Notes under the pieces: generated by a model
Told to the model about the DNA's origin: nothing
What the model saw: the letters and a program-made list of their open reading frames with translations, nothing else
The model's database searches: none
Assembly: GCA_030831475.1 (NCBI GenBank)
Contig: JAURKY010000007.1
Span: forward strand, 1 to 32,461
Reading direction: 5' to 3'
Source of the DNA: Burkholderiales bacterium
Lineage (GTDB): Bacteria > Pseudomonadota > Gammaproteobacteria > Burkholderiales > Methylophilaceae
DNA length: 32,461 nt
In this document: positions 1 through 7,556 of the stretch, piece after piece
Layout: each line of letters begins with the position of its first letter
How positions within the stretch are numbered: the stretch's first letter is position 1
Program-made: the position numbers and the translations under genes

Positions 1-88
1 ACGCAGCTCCTGCTGAAGAAGCTCCAGCACAAGACGCAGCTCCTGCTGAAGAAGCTCCAGCACAAGACGCAGCTCCTGCTGAAGAAGA
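1..88 (+). repeat. 33-bp tandem repeat in the rpsP tail
   Basis: A 33-bp unit starts with GACGCAGCTCCTGCTGAAG and ends with GCTCCAGCACAA. It encodes [11 protein letters not shown]. One copy lacking its first base (1-32), one full copy (33-65) and a partial copy (66-88) are visible. The unit is identical base for base to the repeat in rplS at 1813-1932. Confidence 0.95.
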
Positions 89-104
89 GAAAAAAGACGA
101 GTAG
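1..104 (+). CDS. rpsP: 30S ribosomal protein S16, C-terminal tail only (5' end outside window)
   Basis: Only the last 33 complete codons are present, ending in TAG at 102-104. The visible peptide is a repeated [11 protein letters not shown] motif that finishes in EEEKKDE. No S16 core is visible. The identification rests on position, because rpsP directly precedes rimM-trmD-rplS in most proteobacteria, and on the rplS product further down carrying the same tail. S16 is an assembly protein of the small subunit and is usually about 80-90 residues without such a tail. Because the start lies outside the window, the full tail length is unknown. An unrelated upstream gene with the same repeat is possible but less likely. 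Confidence 0.75.
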   Translation, partial: AAPAEEAPAQDAAPAEEAPAQDAAPAEEEKKDE

Positions 105-127
105 TTTTTTTTCCAATCTTTAAAGAT

Positions 128-628
128 ATGGAAGAAAAAATTGTCATGGGAAAGATACTTGGCCCCCATGGAATTAAAGGATGGATTAAAATTCATCCCT
201 TTACGGAAAAAAAAGATAGCTTAATAGATCATAAGATCTTAATAGCCTCAAAGGATGAGAAATCATGGCAATCCTTTGAAGTTGAAAGTATGGATGTAGG
301 CGATAAGTTTATTCTAGCTAAGTTCAAAGGTGTTGATGATAGAAATACCGCTGAAAAGTTGAATAAATTTTTTATAGGCCTTGATAAATCGTCTTTACCT
401 AAACTAGATGAAAACAATTATTATTGGCATGAATTAATTGGCCTAGATGTAAAAAATAATGAGGGTATGCATTTTGGAAAAGTTGATTCCCTTATTGAAA
501 CAGGCGCAAATGATGTTTTGGTGGTTATGGGCGATAAAGAACACTTAATACCCTACATCAAACAAGTAATTTTAGAAGTCAATTTAGAAACGAATATGAT
601 TCGTGTGGATTGGCAGGATGACTACTAA
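128..628 (+). CDS. rimM: 16S rRNA processing / 30S maturation protein RimM
   Basis: This 166-residue protein matches RimM, which binds S19 and helps mature the 3' domain of the 30S subunit. The N-terminal RimM domain opens with MGKILGPHGIKGWIKI (residues 7-22), with the family GxHGxKG motif. A PRC-barrel-like C-terminal half follows from about residue 96 (YYWHELIGLDV) to the end. The length is normal for the family. The start ATG lies 23 bases after the rpsP stop, and the 3' end overlaps the trmD start by 11 bases, which suggests translational coupling inside the rpsP-rimM-trmD-rplS operon. Confidence 0.96.
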   Translation: MEEKIVMGKILGPHGIKGWIKIHPFTEKKDSLIDHKILIASKDEKSWQSFEVESMDVGDKFILAKFKGVDDRNTAEKLNKFFIGLDKSSLPKLDENNYYWHELIGLDVKNNEGMHFGKVDSLIETGANDVLVVMGDKEHLIPYIKQVILEVNLETNMIRVDWQDDY

Positions 629-1385
629 ATTTAAGTATAACTTTAACGTTATTAGTTTAATGCCAGAAATGTTTGACGCATTTGAACATTATGGTGTTGT
701 TGGTAGGGCATTTAAAGAAGGGTTAGTTAAATTAAATTTGATTAATCCCAGAGATTTTACGCAGGACACACACAGAACAGTTGATGATCGACCGTTTGGA
801 GGGGGTCCTGGAATGGTAATGACATTAGAGCCATTGATAAACTCTATTGAAAAAGCTAAAAGCTTATCATTATCAAAAAAGAATAAGGTGATTCATCTTT
901 CACCGCGTGGGCAATTGCTAACACAAAAAAAAATTGATGAATTACTTGAACTTGATTCGATAACCTTAATATCAAGTAGGTATGAGGGTGTTGATGAAAG
1001 ATTAAGTAATTGGTTTGATGAAGAATTATCCATCGGGGATTATGTCACCAGCGGTGGTGAATTGCCGGCGATGGTAGTAATTGATTCATTGATTAGACAG
1101 ATTCCTGGGGTCTTAAATGATTCAGAATCGGCTTCGCAGGACTCGTTTGTAAATGGTCTCTTAGATCATCCAAGTTATACGAGACCTGAAACGTATGAAG
1201 ATTTTAAGGTACCTGAGGATTTGCTGACAGGGGATCATGAAAAAATTAGGGTATGGCGATTAAAAGAATCGATCCGTTTAACATTGTTAAATCGCCCTGA
1301 ATTATTAGCCGAAAGGTTGTTGACGAAAGAGGAATCTCGGCTGCTCGATGAGGTAAAAAAAGAGCAGGAACAAGATACCTTATAA
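618..1385 (+). CDS. trmD: tRNA (guanine37-N1)-methyltransferase TrmD
   Basis: TrmD methylates G37 next to the anticodon of tRNAs reading CNN codons, using S-adenosylmethionine, and so prevents frameshifting. The sequence shows the family start [14 protein letters not shown], the [13 protein letters not shown] segment, the [11 protein letters not shown] segment and the trefoil-knot SAM-binding stretch [15 protein letters not shown]. The reading frame extends upstream to a GTG at 603. The ATG at 618 is preferred because it gives the normal length of 255 residues and begins just before the family-conserved part. It overlaps the rimM end by 11 bases. The C-terminal half carries the usual HPSYTRPE motif. 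Confidence 0.96.
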   Translation: MTTKFKYNFNVISLMPEMFDAFEHYGVVGRAFKEGLVKLNLINPRDFTQDTHRTVDDRPFGGGPGMVMTLEPLINSIEKAKSLSLSKKNKVIHLSPRGQLLTQKKIDELLELDSITLISSRYEGVDERLSNWFDEELSIGDYVTSGGELPAMVVIDSLIRQIPGVLNDSESASQDSFVNGLLDHPSYTRPETYEDFKVPEDLLTGDHEKIRVWRLKESIRLTLLNRPELLAERLLTKEESRLLDEVKKEQEQDTL

Positions 1386-1401
1386 TAAAAAGGAACATAA
1401 A

Positions 1402-1944
1402 ATGGCAAATATTATTGAAACACTTGAAAAAGAAGAGATTGCTCGTTTAGGCAAAAAAATTCCTAAATTTTCAGCAGGCGATACTGTAAGCGTAGGTGTT
1501 AACGTGGTGGAAGGTAGTCGAAAAAGAGTTCAGGCATTTGAGGGTATTGTGATTAGCCGTAAAAATCGTGGTTTGAATTCATCTTTCATTGTAAGAAAAA
1601 TTTCATCAGGTGAGGGCGTTGAAAGAACCTTTCAATTGTACTCTCCTCTTATCGAAAGTATCGAGGTAAAACGTCGTGGTGATGTTAAACGAGCTAAATT
1701 ATTTTATCTACGAGATCTTTCAGGAAAATCTGCAAGAATTAAAGAGAGACTTAAGGCAAGACTGTCAGACAATGAGTTTGAAGAAATTCCAGAAGGTTAC
1801 GTGCCTTCTGAAGACGCAGCTCCTGCTGAAGAAGCTCCAGCACAAGACGCAGCTCCTGCTGAAGAAGCTCCAGCACAAGACGCAGCTCCTGCTGAAGAAG
1901 CTCCAGCACAAGACGCAGCTCCTGCTGAAGATGAGAATAAATAA
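1402..1944 (+). CDS. rplS: 50S ribosomal protein L19 with a repeat-rich C-terminal extension
   Basis: Residues 1 to about 118 are a standard L19 ([11 protein letters not shown] at the start, [46 protein letters not shown]). L19 sits at the 30S-50S interface. Family members normally stop near residue 115-120, but this one continues for about 60 residues of acidic Ala/Pro/Glu sequence made of three full and one partial [11 protein letters not shown] repeats, ending EDENK. The tail is predicted to be disordered. A good ribosome binding site, AAGGAAC, lies at 1390-1396, and the gene is followed by a strong terminator, so it closes the rpsP operon. Confidence 0.97.
   Translation: MANIIETLEKEEIARLGKKIPKFSAGDTVSVGVNVVEGSRKRVQAFEGIVISRKNRGLNSSFIVRKISSGEGVERTFQLYSPLIESIEVKRRGDVKRAKLFYLRDLSGKSARIKERLKARLSDNEFEEIPEGYVPSEDAAPAEEAPAQDAAPAEEAPAQDAAPAEEAPAQDAAPAEDENK
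1813..1935 (+). repeat. 33-bp tandem repeat in the rplS tail, same unit as in rpsP
   Basis: Three full 33-bp units (1813-1845, 1846-1878, 1879-1911) and a partial fourth (from 1912) encode [11 protein letters not shown]. All copies are identical at synonymous positions, both to each other and to the rpsP copies about 1.7 kb upstream. That points to recent duplication or gene conversion. Confidence 0.95.
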
Positions 1945-1962
1945 TCTTATTTACTTACAATT

Positions 1963-1988
1963 AAAGCCCCGCTAGACGGGGCTTTTTT
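1963..1988 (+). terminator. Rho-independent terminator after rplS
   Basis: The stem AAAGCCCC / GGGGCTTT has a five-base loop (GCTAGA region) and is followed by a run of seven T. It ends the rpsP-rimM-trmD-rplS transcript 19 bases after the rplS stop. Confidence 0.9.
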
Positions 1989-2007
1989 TATTATGCTAAG
2001 CTAGATT

Positions 2008-2922
2008 ATGCATAAGCAAATTGAATCAATACCTCAAGATTGTCTATTGATAATTGATGATTTTATCGATCATTTATGGCTTGAGGATGGTTTATCAAAA
2101 AATACCCTTGATAGTTACCGCTCAGATATTTACGCTTTTTTTAAATGGGCCGCATCTCAGAAAATACACCATAATGATGTTTCACAGGCCACAATACAGC
2201 AATACATGGCATACAAATTTCCTATATCTAAATCTCGAAGCATTTCAAGACTTTTGGCAACTCTGAGACGCTTTTATCGTTATCTATTAAGGGATAATAA
2301 AATTAAAAATGATCCAACTTTAAATATACAAACACCTAAGATACCTAAAAGCCTTCCTAAAAGTCTTACTGAAGAGGAGGTAGAAGAATTGATTGATGCC
2401 CCTAATCTATCTGATCCTATTGGCCTAAGGGACAGAGCCATGCTTGAGTTATTATATGCCTGTGGCTTGCGTGTTTCGGAATTAGTTGGACTACAATTAA
2501 CCGAAGTTATTTTGCAAGACGGTGTTCTTCGTGTTACTGGAAAAGGAAGTAAAACTCGTTTGGTACCGATGGGTGAAGATGCTGTTGAGTGGATAAAAAA
2601 ATACATCATTGAAGCGAGAGAGATAATTCTAAACAAACAAACCTCAAAATTCTTATTTGTCACTAATCGTGCTGGGGCAATGACGCGACAAACTTTCTGG
2701 CATCTCATTAAAAAATACGCTTTAATTGCAGGAATCCAAAAACATTTATCTCCTCATGTTTTAAGACATGCATTTGCTACACATTTAATTAATCATGGAG
2801 CTGATTTAAGAGTTGTTCAAATGTTATTGGGCCATAGCGATATATCAACCACACAAATATATACTCATGTTGCAAGAGAGCGTTTGAAAAAGTTACATCA
2901 AGAGCATCACCCTCGGGGTTAA
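2008..2922 (+). CDS. xerD: Tyrosine recombinase XerD
   Basis: XerD works with XerC at the dif site to resolve chromosome dimers. The protein has 304 residues. It has an N-terminal SAM-like core-binding domain (about 12-100) and a C-terminal catalytic domain with the full active-site set: R155 (ACGLRVSEL), K179 (GKGSKTR), H250 and R253 (SPHVLRHAFATH), H276 (LGHSDIST) and Y285 (IYTHV). Length and motifs fit XerD better than an integrase of a mobile element, and there are no neighbouring mobile genes or att-like repeats. There is no obvious Shine-Dalgarno sequence before the ATG. The stop codon abuts the stop of the convergent folB. XerC cannot be strictly excluded without a tree. Confidence 0.9.
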   Translation: MHKQIESIPQDCLLIIDDFIDHLWLEDGLSKNTLDSYRSDIYAFFKWAASQKIHHNDVSQATIQQYMAYKFPISKSRSISRLLATLRRFYRYLLRDNKIKNDPTLNIQTPKIPKSLPKSLTEEEVEELIDAPNLSDPIGLRDRAMLELLYACGLRVSELVGLQLTEVILQDGVLRVTGKGSKTRLVPMGEDAVEWIKKYIIEAREIILNKQTSKFLFVTNRAGAMTRQTFWHLIKKYALIAGIQKHLSPHVLRHAFATHLINHGADLRVVQMLLGHSDISTTQIYTHVARERLKKLHQEHHPRG

Positions 2923-3267
2923 TCAGCGTTCTATGATTACCCCAACAAATTCAGTTGATTTAATAATTTTATTTTTAGCTATTTTAATTTTGATAGACTT
3001 AAAGCTGCATTGCTTTCTAATTGTTTCAATGATGATTTCGCCTAAAGTCTCGAGAAGCTTAAATTGATTTTTAGTTGCAACATCAGTAATAATTTTTTCG
3101 ATCTCAGCGTAATCAATGGTGTTATTAATATCATCTTTAAAGAGTTTTTTACCCTTTAACTCAATTTGAATATCAAAACGTAAAGGTTGTTTTTTACTTC
3201 GTTCTTTTGAGGTCACACCAATATTTGATTTAACTTTTAAATTTTCCAAAAAAATGAAATTGCTCAT
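2923..3267 (-). CDS. folB: Dihydroneopterin aldolase
   Basis: This 114-residue protein matches FolB, which cleaves 7,8-dihydroneopterin to 6-hydroxymethyl-dihydropterin and glycolaldehyde in folate synthesis. Visible family features are the start IFLENLKVKSNIGVTSKERSKKQPL (residues 5 onward), the NTIDYAEIEKII segment and the LLETLGEIII segment containing the active-site region. The length is typical. It lies convergent to xerD with no base between the two stop codons, and its start is 29 bases from the divergent plsY start. A folB/plsY pairing next to tsaD is common in beta- and gammaproteobacteria. Confidence 0.93.
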   Translation of the reverse strand: MSNFIFLENLKVKSNIGVTSKERSKKQPLRFDIQIELKGKKLFKDDINNTIDYAEIEKIITDVATKNQFKLLETLGEIIIETIRKQCSFKSIKIKIAKNKIIKSTEFVGVIIER

Positions 3268-3296
3268 GTTTACTTGCTCGAATATAATTTTAAATA

Positions 3297-3884
3297 ATGA
3301 TTTATCAAATAATTATAACGTTAATTGCCTATTTAATTGGCTCTGTCTCTTTCGGTATTTTAGCAAGCAAACTCTTTAATATTGCAGACCCTAGAACCAT
3401 GGGATCAAAAAATCCGGGGGCTACGAATGTCATGCGTCAAGGTAATAAAGTAGCAGCCATTTTTACTCTACTTGGAGATATGCTCAAAGCAACAATCCTA
3501 TTATTGATCGCTAAATTCTACGGGGCTTCTGATTCATTAATTGTTTTAATTGCTGTTGCTGTAATGTTAGGCCATGTTTATCCGATTTATTATCAATTTA
3601 AAGGAGGCAAGGGAGTAGCAACAGCGTTGGGTATTCTTCTAGGCATTAGTCCGGTGTTGGCTTTATCAGTATTAATTATTTGGATAATTATTTTTTTCAT
3701 CTGGAAGTTTTCATCGCTTGCTGCCATTGGTGCAACGTTATCGTCTCCCATCATTGCTCTTTGGATAGGCCTCTCCAACCAGCTTGTTTTTTTAATGTGT
3801 ATACTAAGTTTAATCATTTTAGTTAGACATAAGTCAAACATCAAAAACTTATTAAATGGAACTGAATCAGGCTTTAAAAAATAG
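3297..3884 (+). CDS. plsY: Acyl-phosphate:glycerol-3-phosphate acyltransferase PlsY
   Basis: PlsY is an inner-membrane enzyme that transfers an acyl group from acyl-phosphate to glycerol-3-phosphate, the first step of phospholipid synthesis. The 195 residues show the three family motifs: GSVSFG near residue 15, GSKNPGATNVMR near 36-47 and KGGKGVATALG near 101-111. At least five hydrophobic segments are visible. The start ATG is divergent from folB across a short intergenic gap. The stop is one base from the stop of the convergent tsaD. Confidence 0.95.
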   Translation: MIYQIIITLIAYLIGSVSFGILASKLFNIADPRTMGSKNPGATNVMRQGNKVAAIFTLLGDMLKATILLLIAKFYGASDSLIVLIAVAVMLGHVYPIYYQFKGGKGVATALGILLGISPVLALSVLIIWIIIFFIWKFSSLAAIGATLSSPIIALWIGLSNQLVFLMCILSLIILVRHKSNIKNLLNGTESGFKK

Positions 3885-3885
3885 C

Positions 3886-4890
3886 CTAGGTTTCAGTTAA
3901 GCGCCATCGAGGCTTGATAGTGAAATGATAATCTTGTTTTTGAGCTATTTCGTATTTTAGGGCACCTGCTAGCGCAATCATTGCGCCATTATCAGTACAA
4001 AACTCCAATGAAGGAAAAAATAATTGAAAGCCTAGCTCATTTGACTTAACAGTAAATTTATCTCGTAGTTGCTTATTAGCCCCCACACCACCCGAAATAA
4101 TTAGCTGTTTTTGGTTAAATTGTTCAAGCGCACGAATTGTTTTAGTAACCAAGACATCAGTGATGGACTCTTGAAAAGCATAGGCAATATCAGCTTTTGT
4201 TTGGTGATCCAGTACCTCTTGTTTTTTTGTTAAGTTTAGAACCGCAGTTTTAAGGCCACTAAAACTAAAATCTAGATTATTTGAATTGATGAGAGGTCGA
4301 GGTAATTCGAAGCGGTGTTTGCCCTCCAAGGCTAATTTAGATAATTCTGCACCGCCTGGATAGCCTAGCCCTAAAAGTTGTGCAGTTTTATCAAACGCTT
4401 CTCCTGCAGCATCATCAAGCGTATCTCCTACAATTTCATATTCTCCAATAGTATTTACCACAATGATTTGGCTATGGCCTCCTGAAACCAGTAAAGCTAA
4501 AAAAGGGAAAGACGGTTTATTTTCTTCTAACATGGGCGCTAAAAGATGGCCCTCTAAATGATGAACTGGTATGGCAGGTATATTTCTTGCGCAGGCCAAT
4601 GATTCAGCAACAGTACTGCCAACCAACAATGCACCTGCCAAGCCCGGCCCTGCTGTGTAAGCAACAGCATCAATTTGTTCAATCACAAGGTTATTTTTTT
4701 TTAGCACCTTATCAATTAAAGGCATGATGAGCCTGATATGATCACGTGATGCTAATTCAGGCACAACGCCACCGTATTTAGCGTGCAAGTCTACTTGGGA
4801 GTTTAAAATATGATCAATCAGCCCATAGTCTTTTTTGTAGATCGCTATTCCAGTTTCGTCACATGAGCTCTCGATACCAAGAATTATCAT
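3886..4890 (-). CDS. tsaD: tRNA N6-adenosine threonylcarbamoyltransferase TsaD
   Basis: TsaD is the catalytic subunit that places the threonylcarbamoyl group on A37 of ANN-decoding tRNAs, with TsaB, TsaC and TsaE. The protein begins MIILGIESSCDETG. The frame is open to an upstream ATG at 4929, but the extra 13 residues (MLIFVFFNKNNKI) are not family-like, so 4890 is chosen, giving 334 residues. The metal-binding HxxxH is H111-H115 (VHHLEGHLLAP). The ASKHA nucleotide-binding motifs include LVSGGHSQ, DDAAGEAFDK and, near the C-terminus, CTDNGAMIALAG. It is divergent from rpsU. Confidence 0.96.
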   Translation of the reverse strand: MIILGIESSCDETGIAIYKKDYGLIDHILNSQVDLHAKYGGVVPELASRDHIRLIMPLIDKVLKKNNLVIEQIDAVAYTAGPGLAGALLVGSTVAESLACARNIPAIPVHHLEGHLLAPMLEENKPSFPFLALLVSGGHSQIIVVNTIGEYEIVGDTLDDAAGEAFDKTAQLLGLGYPGGAELSKLALEGKHRFELPRPLINSNNLDFSFSGLKTAVLNLTKKQEVLDHQTKADIAYAFQESITDVLVTKTIRALEQFNQKQLIISGGVGANKQLRDKFTVKSNELGFQLFFPSLEFCTDNGAMIALAGALKYEIAQKQDYHFTIKPRWRLTET

Positions 4891-4906
4891 TATTTTGTTA
4901 TTTTTG

Positions 4907-4935
4907 TTGAAAAAAACAAATATTAGCATTAAAAT
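4907..4935 (+). promoter_or_regulatory. Sigma-70-type promoter for rpsU-yqeY(-dnaG)
   Basis: TTGAAA at 4907-4912 and TAAAAT at 4930-4935 are separated by 17 bases. The predicted start near 4942 leaves a leader of about 43 bases with an AAGAGAG purine-rich site just before the rpsU ATG. The call is by motif only. Confidence 0.55.
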
Positions 4936-4984
4936 AAGCGACTTTTATGCCTGAACCTAAGGCAAAAATTTATTAAGAGAGAAT

Positions 4985-5197
4985 ATGTCTACAATTAAAG
5001 TAAAAGAAAACGAACCATTTGACGTAGCTTTACGACGTTTCAAGCGTTTGGTTGAAAAAACTGGCCTCTTAAATGATTTAAGGGCGCGTGAGTTTTATGA
5101 AAAACCAACGTGGGAAAGAAAAAGAAAAGCTGCTGCTGCGGTTAAAAGACAATACCGTCGCCTCAGAAATCAAATGCTTCCTCCAAAACTCTACTAA
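4985..5197 (+). CDS. rpsU: 30S ribosomal protein S21
   Basis: This 70-residue, strongly basic protein matches S21, which promotes initiation on the 30S subunit. It shows the family signature [19 protein letters not shown] and the conserved [19 protein letters not shown] segment. It heads the classic macromolecular synthesis operon (rpsU-dnaG-rpoD), here with yqeY inserted nine bases after the stop, as in many proteobacteria. A GAGAGAAT purine stretch precedes the ATG. Confidence 0.97.
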   Translation: MSTIKVKENEPFDVALRRFKRLVEKTGLLNDLRAREFYEKPTWERKRKAAAAVKRQYRRLRNQMLPPKLY

Positions 5198-5206
5198 TTC
5201 TTTTCA

Positions 5207-5650
5207 ATGTCTTTAAAAGACACCATCATCGAAGATACCAAAACCGCGATGCGTAAGAAAGACGCATCGACGTTAGGTACGTTACGTTTGCTTCAAGCTG
5301 CTATTAAACAAAAAGAAATTGATGATCGTATTACCCTGGATGATGCAGGTATCGTAACAGTCTTACAGAAAATGCTTAAGCAGCGCCAGGATTCTATTGA
5401 GGCTTTTAGGCAAGCGAATCGTCAAGATTTGCTTGATAAAGAGGAAATGGAGGTTAAAGTACTCAATCAATACATGCCCCAACAGTTATCTAATAATGAA
5501 ATTACTGAAATCATCGATGCTGCCATTACTAATACATCTGCTTCTGGCATGCAGGACATGGGTAAAGTCATGGGTATTGTTAAAGAAAAAATAGCTGGTC
5601 GTGCAAATATGGCTGAAGTCTCACAAATTATTAAATCACGCCTTAGTTAA
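5207..5650 (+). CDS. yqeY: GatB/YqeY domain protein
   Basis: This 147-residue protein matches the YqeY family, which shares the tail domain of the GatB amidotransferase subunit that binds tRNA. Family landmarks are MRKKDASTLGTLRLLQAAIKQKEID (residues 15-39), LKQRQDSIEAFRQANRQDL and the C-terminal DMGKVMGIVKEKIAGRANMAEVS. The stand-alone protein has no firmly established function, but its constant place between rpsU and dnaG suggests a translation-linked role. The start has no clear Shine-Dalgarno sequence and lies nine bases after rpsU, consistent with coupling. Confidence 0.93.
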   Translation: MSLKDTIIEDTKTAMRKKDASTLGTLRLLQAAIKQKEIDDRITLDDAGIVTVLQKMLKQRQDSIEAFRQANRQDLLDKEEMEVKVLNQYMPQQLSNNEITEIIDAAITNTSASGMQDMGKVMGIVKEKIAGRANMAEVSQIIKSRLS

Positions 5651-5667
5651 ATCTTCTTTAAGATTTA
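5648..5667 (+). repeat. AT-rich inverted repeat after yqeY
   Basis: TAAATCTT / AAGATTTA form a perfect 8-bp stem around a CTTT loop, beginning at the yqeY stop codon. No T tract follows directly, so it is more likely an RNA processing or partial attenuation element between yqeY and dnaG than a full terminator. Confidence 0.4.
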
Positions 5668-5668
5668 G

Positions 5669-5697
5669 TTGCCACATTAAATAAATAATTATATAAA
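5669..5697 (+). promoter_or_regulatory. Possible internal promoter for dnaG
   Basis: TTGCCA at 5669-5674 and TATAAA at 5692-5697 are spaced by 17 bases. The predicted start would fall at about 5704, on the dnaG ATG itself, which would make a leaderless message. An AGGG at 5698-5701 lies very close to the ATG and could instead serve read-through transcripts from rpsU. Confidence 0.35.
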
Positions 5698-5703
5698 AGG
5701 GTT

Positions 5704-7422
5704 ATGATCCCTGAGACCTTCATTCATGAATTATTGAATCGAATTGACGTCGTTGATGTTGTCGATAAACGTGTTCAACTTAAAAAAGCAGGTGCCAATT
5801 ATGTGGCATGCTGTCCTTTTCACAAAGAAAAAACCCCATCATTTTCAGTCAGTCCGTCAAAACAGTTTTATCATTGTTTTGGCTGTGGTGCGCATGGATC
5901 AGCTATAAGTTTTTTGATAGAGCATGACGGTTTGACTTTTGTTGAGGCAGTTAATGATTTAGCTAGCTCTGTTGGCCTCAAAGTACCCAATGAAAATGCT
6001 CAAAAGAAAACAAATACATCTGAAACACAAAGCTTGGAAGAGATTTTAAATAAAGCCAATCTGTTCTATCAAAAAAAACTAAGGGATTCAAAAGAGGCGA
6101 TTGAATATTTAAAAAAAAGAGGTTTAACAGGACAGGTTGCAAAAGCATTTTCAATTGGTTTTGCTCCAGAGGGTTGGTCAAATCTTTCCGATCAATTTTC
6201 TTCAAAGGACGAAGAGATACTCATCAAAGCTGGCCTCGCCCAAAAAAACCAGCAGAATAAATTGTATGATCGTTTTCGTAATCGTATTATGTTTCCTATC
6301 ATCAACGAAAAAGGTGTAGTTATTGGTTTTGGTGGTAGAGTCATTAATACTGAAGATACGCCTAAATACTATAATTCCCCGGAAACACCTTTGTTCCAAA
6401 AAAGTTACGAACTATATGGCTTAGTTTCAGCACGAAAGTCGATTCGTGAGAACCATAGTGTTCTTGTTGTCGAGGGCTATATGGATGTTGTGGCATTGGC
6501 TCAGCATGGGGTGAGGAATGTAGTAGCAACGCTTGGTACTGCTACAACGAGTTTCCACATAAAAAAACTTATGCGTTATACTCAAGAAATTATATTTTGT
6601 TTTGATGGCGATCATGCTGGCAAAGAAGCTGCATGGAGAGCAATGCAAAATGCAATTGAAGCCCTAACAGATAACTTAGTTTTAAAATTCCTTTTCTTAC
6701 CAGAGGGCCATGATCCAGATTCATTTATACGAGAAAATTCAAAAGAGGCCTTTGATGCATTAATTAAGGATGCATGCCCGCTGAGTGAATATTTAATTAG
6801 ATATTTGAGTCAAAATAATAAACTTGCAACACAAGAGGATAAGGTAAAGTTTCTTAATGAACTTGAGCCTATTATAAATAAAATTGATGCGCCTAAATTA
6901 AATCTATTTTTAAGAAAGAAAATTTCTAATTTATTGGGTTTAGATGAAAGCGATATGAATGCAATTTTTAAACCAAAAACTATTAGTGCCCCATTAAAAC
7001 CTAAAATTGATACTAAATTTTCATTGTCGTTAAAAAGAAAATTTTGCCTGATGATGCTGCTTGATATTGAAGCAGTTAGGCAAGATGATGCAACTTTTTT
7101 TAATGGAAATGATAATGATGATTTGCTCGGCCAGGCAATAATCAAGCTCGTAAATGAGCTTGAAAAAAAAACTTATGCCAATCTTATGTATGCATTGGAG
7201 CTTAAATTTGATGAAAGTTTTGTTAAAGACATCAATAGGCAATTAAATCGTTTTGATATGAATTTGAATTATAAAGATGAGCTTGATGCAATGAGGCAAA
7301 GTCTAACAAAGAAATTGAATGCATCAGAAAATCTTTCTCGCTTGAACCTTTTACAGAAGAAAAGTCCAAGTGCTCTTACCGAAGATGAGAAGGCTTTTTT
7401 AAGGGGTATGAAGAAATTATAA
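5704..7422 (+). CDS. dnaG: DNA primase
   Basis: DnaG makes RNA primers at the replication fork together with DnaB. The 572-residue protein has the N-terminal CHC2 zinc finger (C37, H40, C58, C61 in CCPFHKEKTPSF...YHCFGCGAHG), the RNA polymerase core and TOPRIM domain (VVEGYMDVVALAQHG and FCFDGDHAGKEAAWRA, then GHDPDSFI) and a C-terminal DnaB-interacting region that is poorly conserved at sequence level. The length is close to the E. coli enzyme (581). It sits between yqeY and rpoD in the macromolecular synthesis operon. The C-terminal third is richer in Lys and Asn, in line with the AT-rich genome. Confidence 0.97.
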   Translation: MIPETFIHELLNRIDVVDVVDKRVQLKKAGANYVACCPFHKEKTPSFSVSPSKQFYHCFGCGAHGSAISFLIEHDGLTFVEAVNDLASSVGLKVPNENAQKKTNTSETQSLEEILNKANLFYQKKLRDSKEAIEYLKKRGLTGQVAKAFSIGFAPEGWSNLSDQFSSKDEEILIKAGLAQKNQQNKLYDRFRNRIMFPIINEKGVVIGFGGRVINTEDTPKYYNSPETPLFQKSYELYGLVSARKSIRENHSVLVVEGYMDVVALAQHGVRNVVATLGTATTSFHIKKLMRYTQEIIFCFDGDHAGKEAAWRAMQNAIEALTDNLVLKFLFLPEGHDPDSFIRENSKEAFDALIKDACPLSEYLIRYLSQNNKLATQEDKVKFLNELEPIINKIDAPKLNLFLRKKISNLLGLDESDMNAIFKPKTISAPLKPKIDTKFSLSLKRKFCLMMLLDIEAVRQDDATFFNGNDNDDLLGQAIIKLVNELEKKTYANLMYALELKFDESFVKDINRQLNRFDMNLNYKDELDAMRQSLTKKLNASENLSRLNLLQKKSPSALTEDEKAFLRGMKKL

Positions 7423-7472
7423 AAAAATATTTAAAATCAGTAAGTTATACTTAGAATCCACATTTCATTTCA

Positions 7473-7501
7473 TTGACAAAAAAGTCTATTAATAATATGA
7501 T
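7473..7501 (+). promoter_or_regulatory. Consensus sigma-70 promoter for rpoD
   Basis: A perfect TTGACA at 7473-7478 and TATGAT at 7496-7501 are spaced by exactly 17 bases. The predicted start is near 7508, giving a leader of about 49 bases. rpoD can therefore be transcribed independently of the upstream rpsU-dnaG unit. Confidence 0.85.
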
Positions 7502-7507
7502 TGAGGG

Positions 7508-7524
7508 TTTTCAAATTTTGAAAA
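7508..7524 (+). repeat. 5'-terminal hairpin in the rpoD leader
   Basis: TTTTCAA / TTGAAAA form a 7-bp stem with a three-base ATT loop exactly at the predicted transcription start. It could stabilise the rpoD message, or act as a DNA operator because it is palindromic. Confidence 0.45.
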
Positions 7525-7556
7525 ACATCTTGTTACGCCGTTCATAAGAGGAAATT

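Noticed and set aside
1676-1975. Open frame inside the rplS 3' half
   Set aside because: It only exists because the 33-bp repeat stays open in another frame, giving [10 protein letters not shown] repeats. rplS itself is certain.
2280-2708. 142-codon antisense frame in xerD
   Set aside because: It is a shadow of the xerD reading frame with no ribosome site or protein character.
2008-2922. Phage or transposon integrase
   Set aside because: The tyrosine recombinase has XerD length and motifs, sits in a housekeeping context and has no flanking direct repeats or mobile genes.
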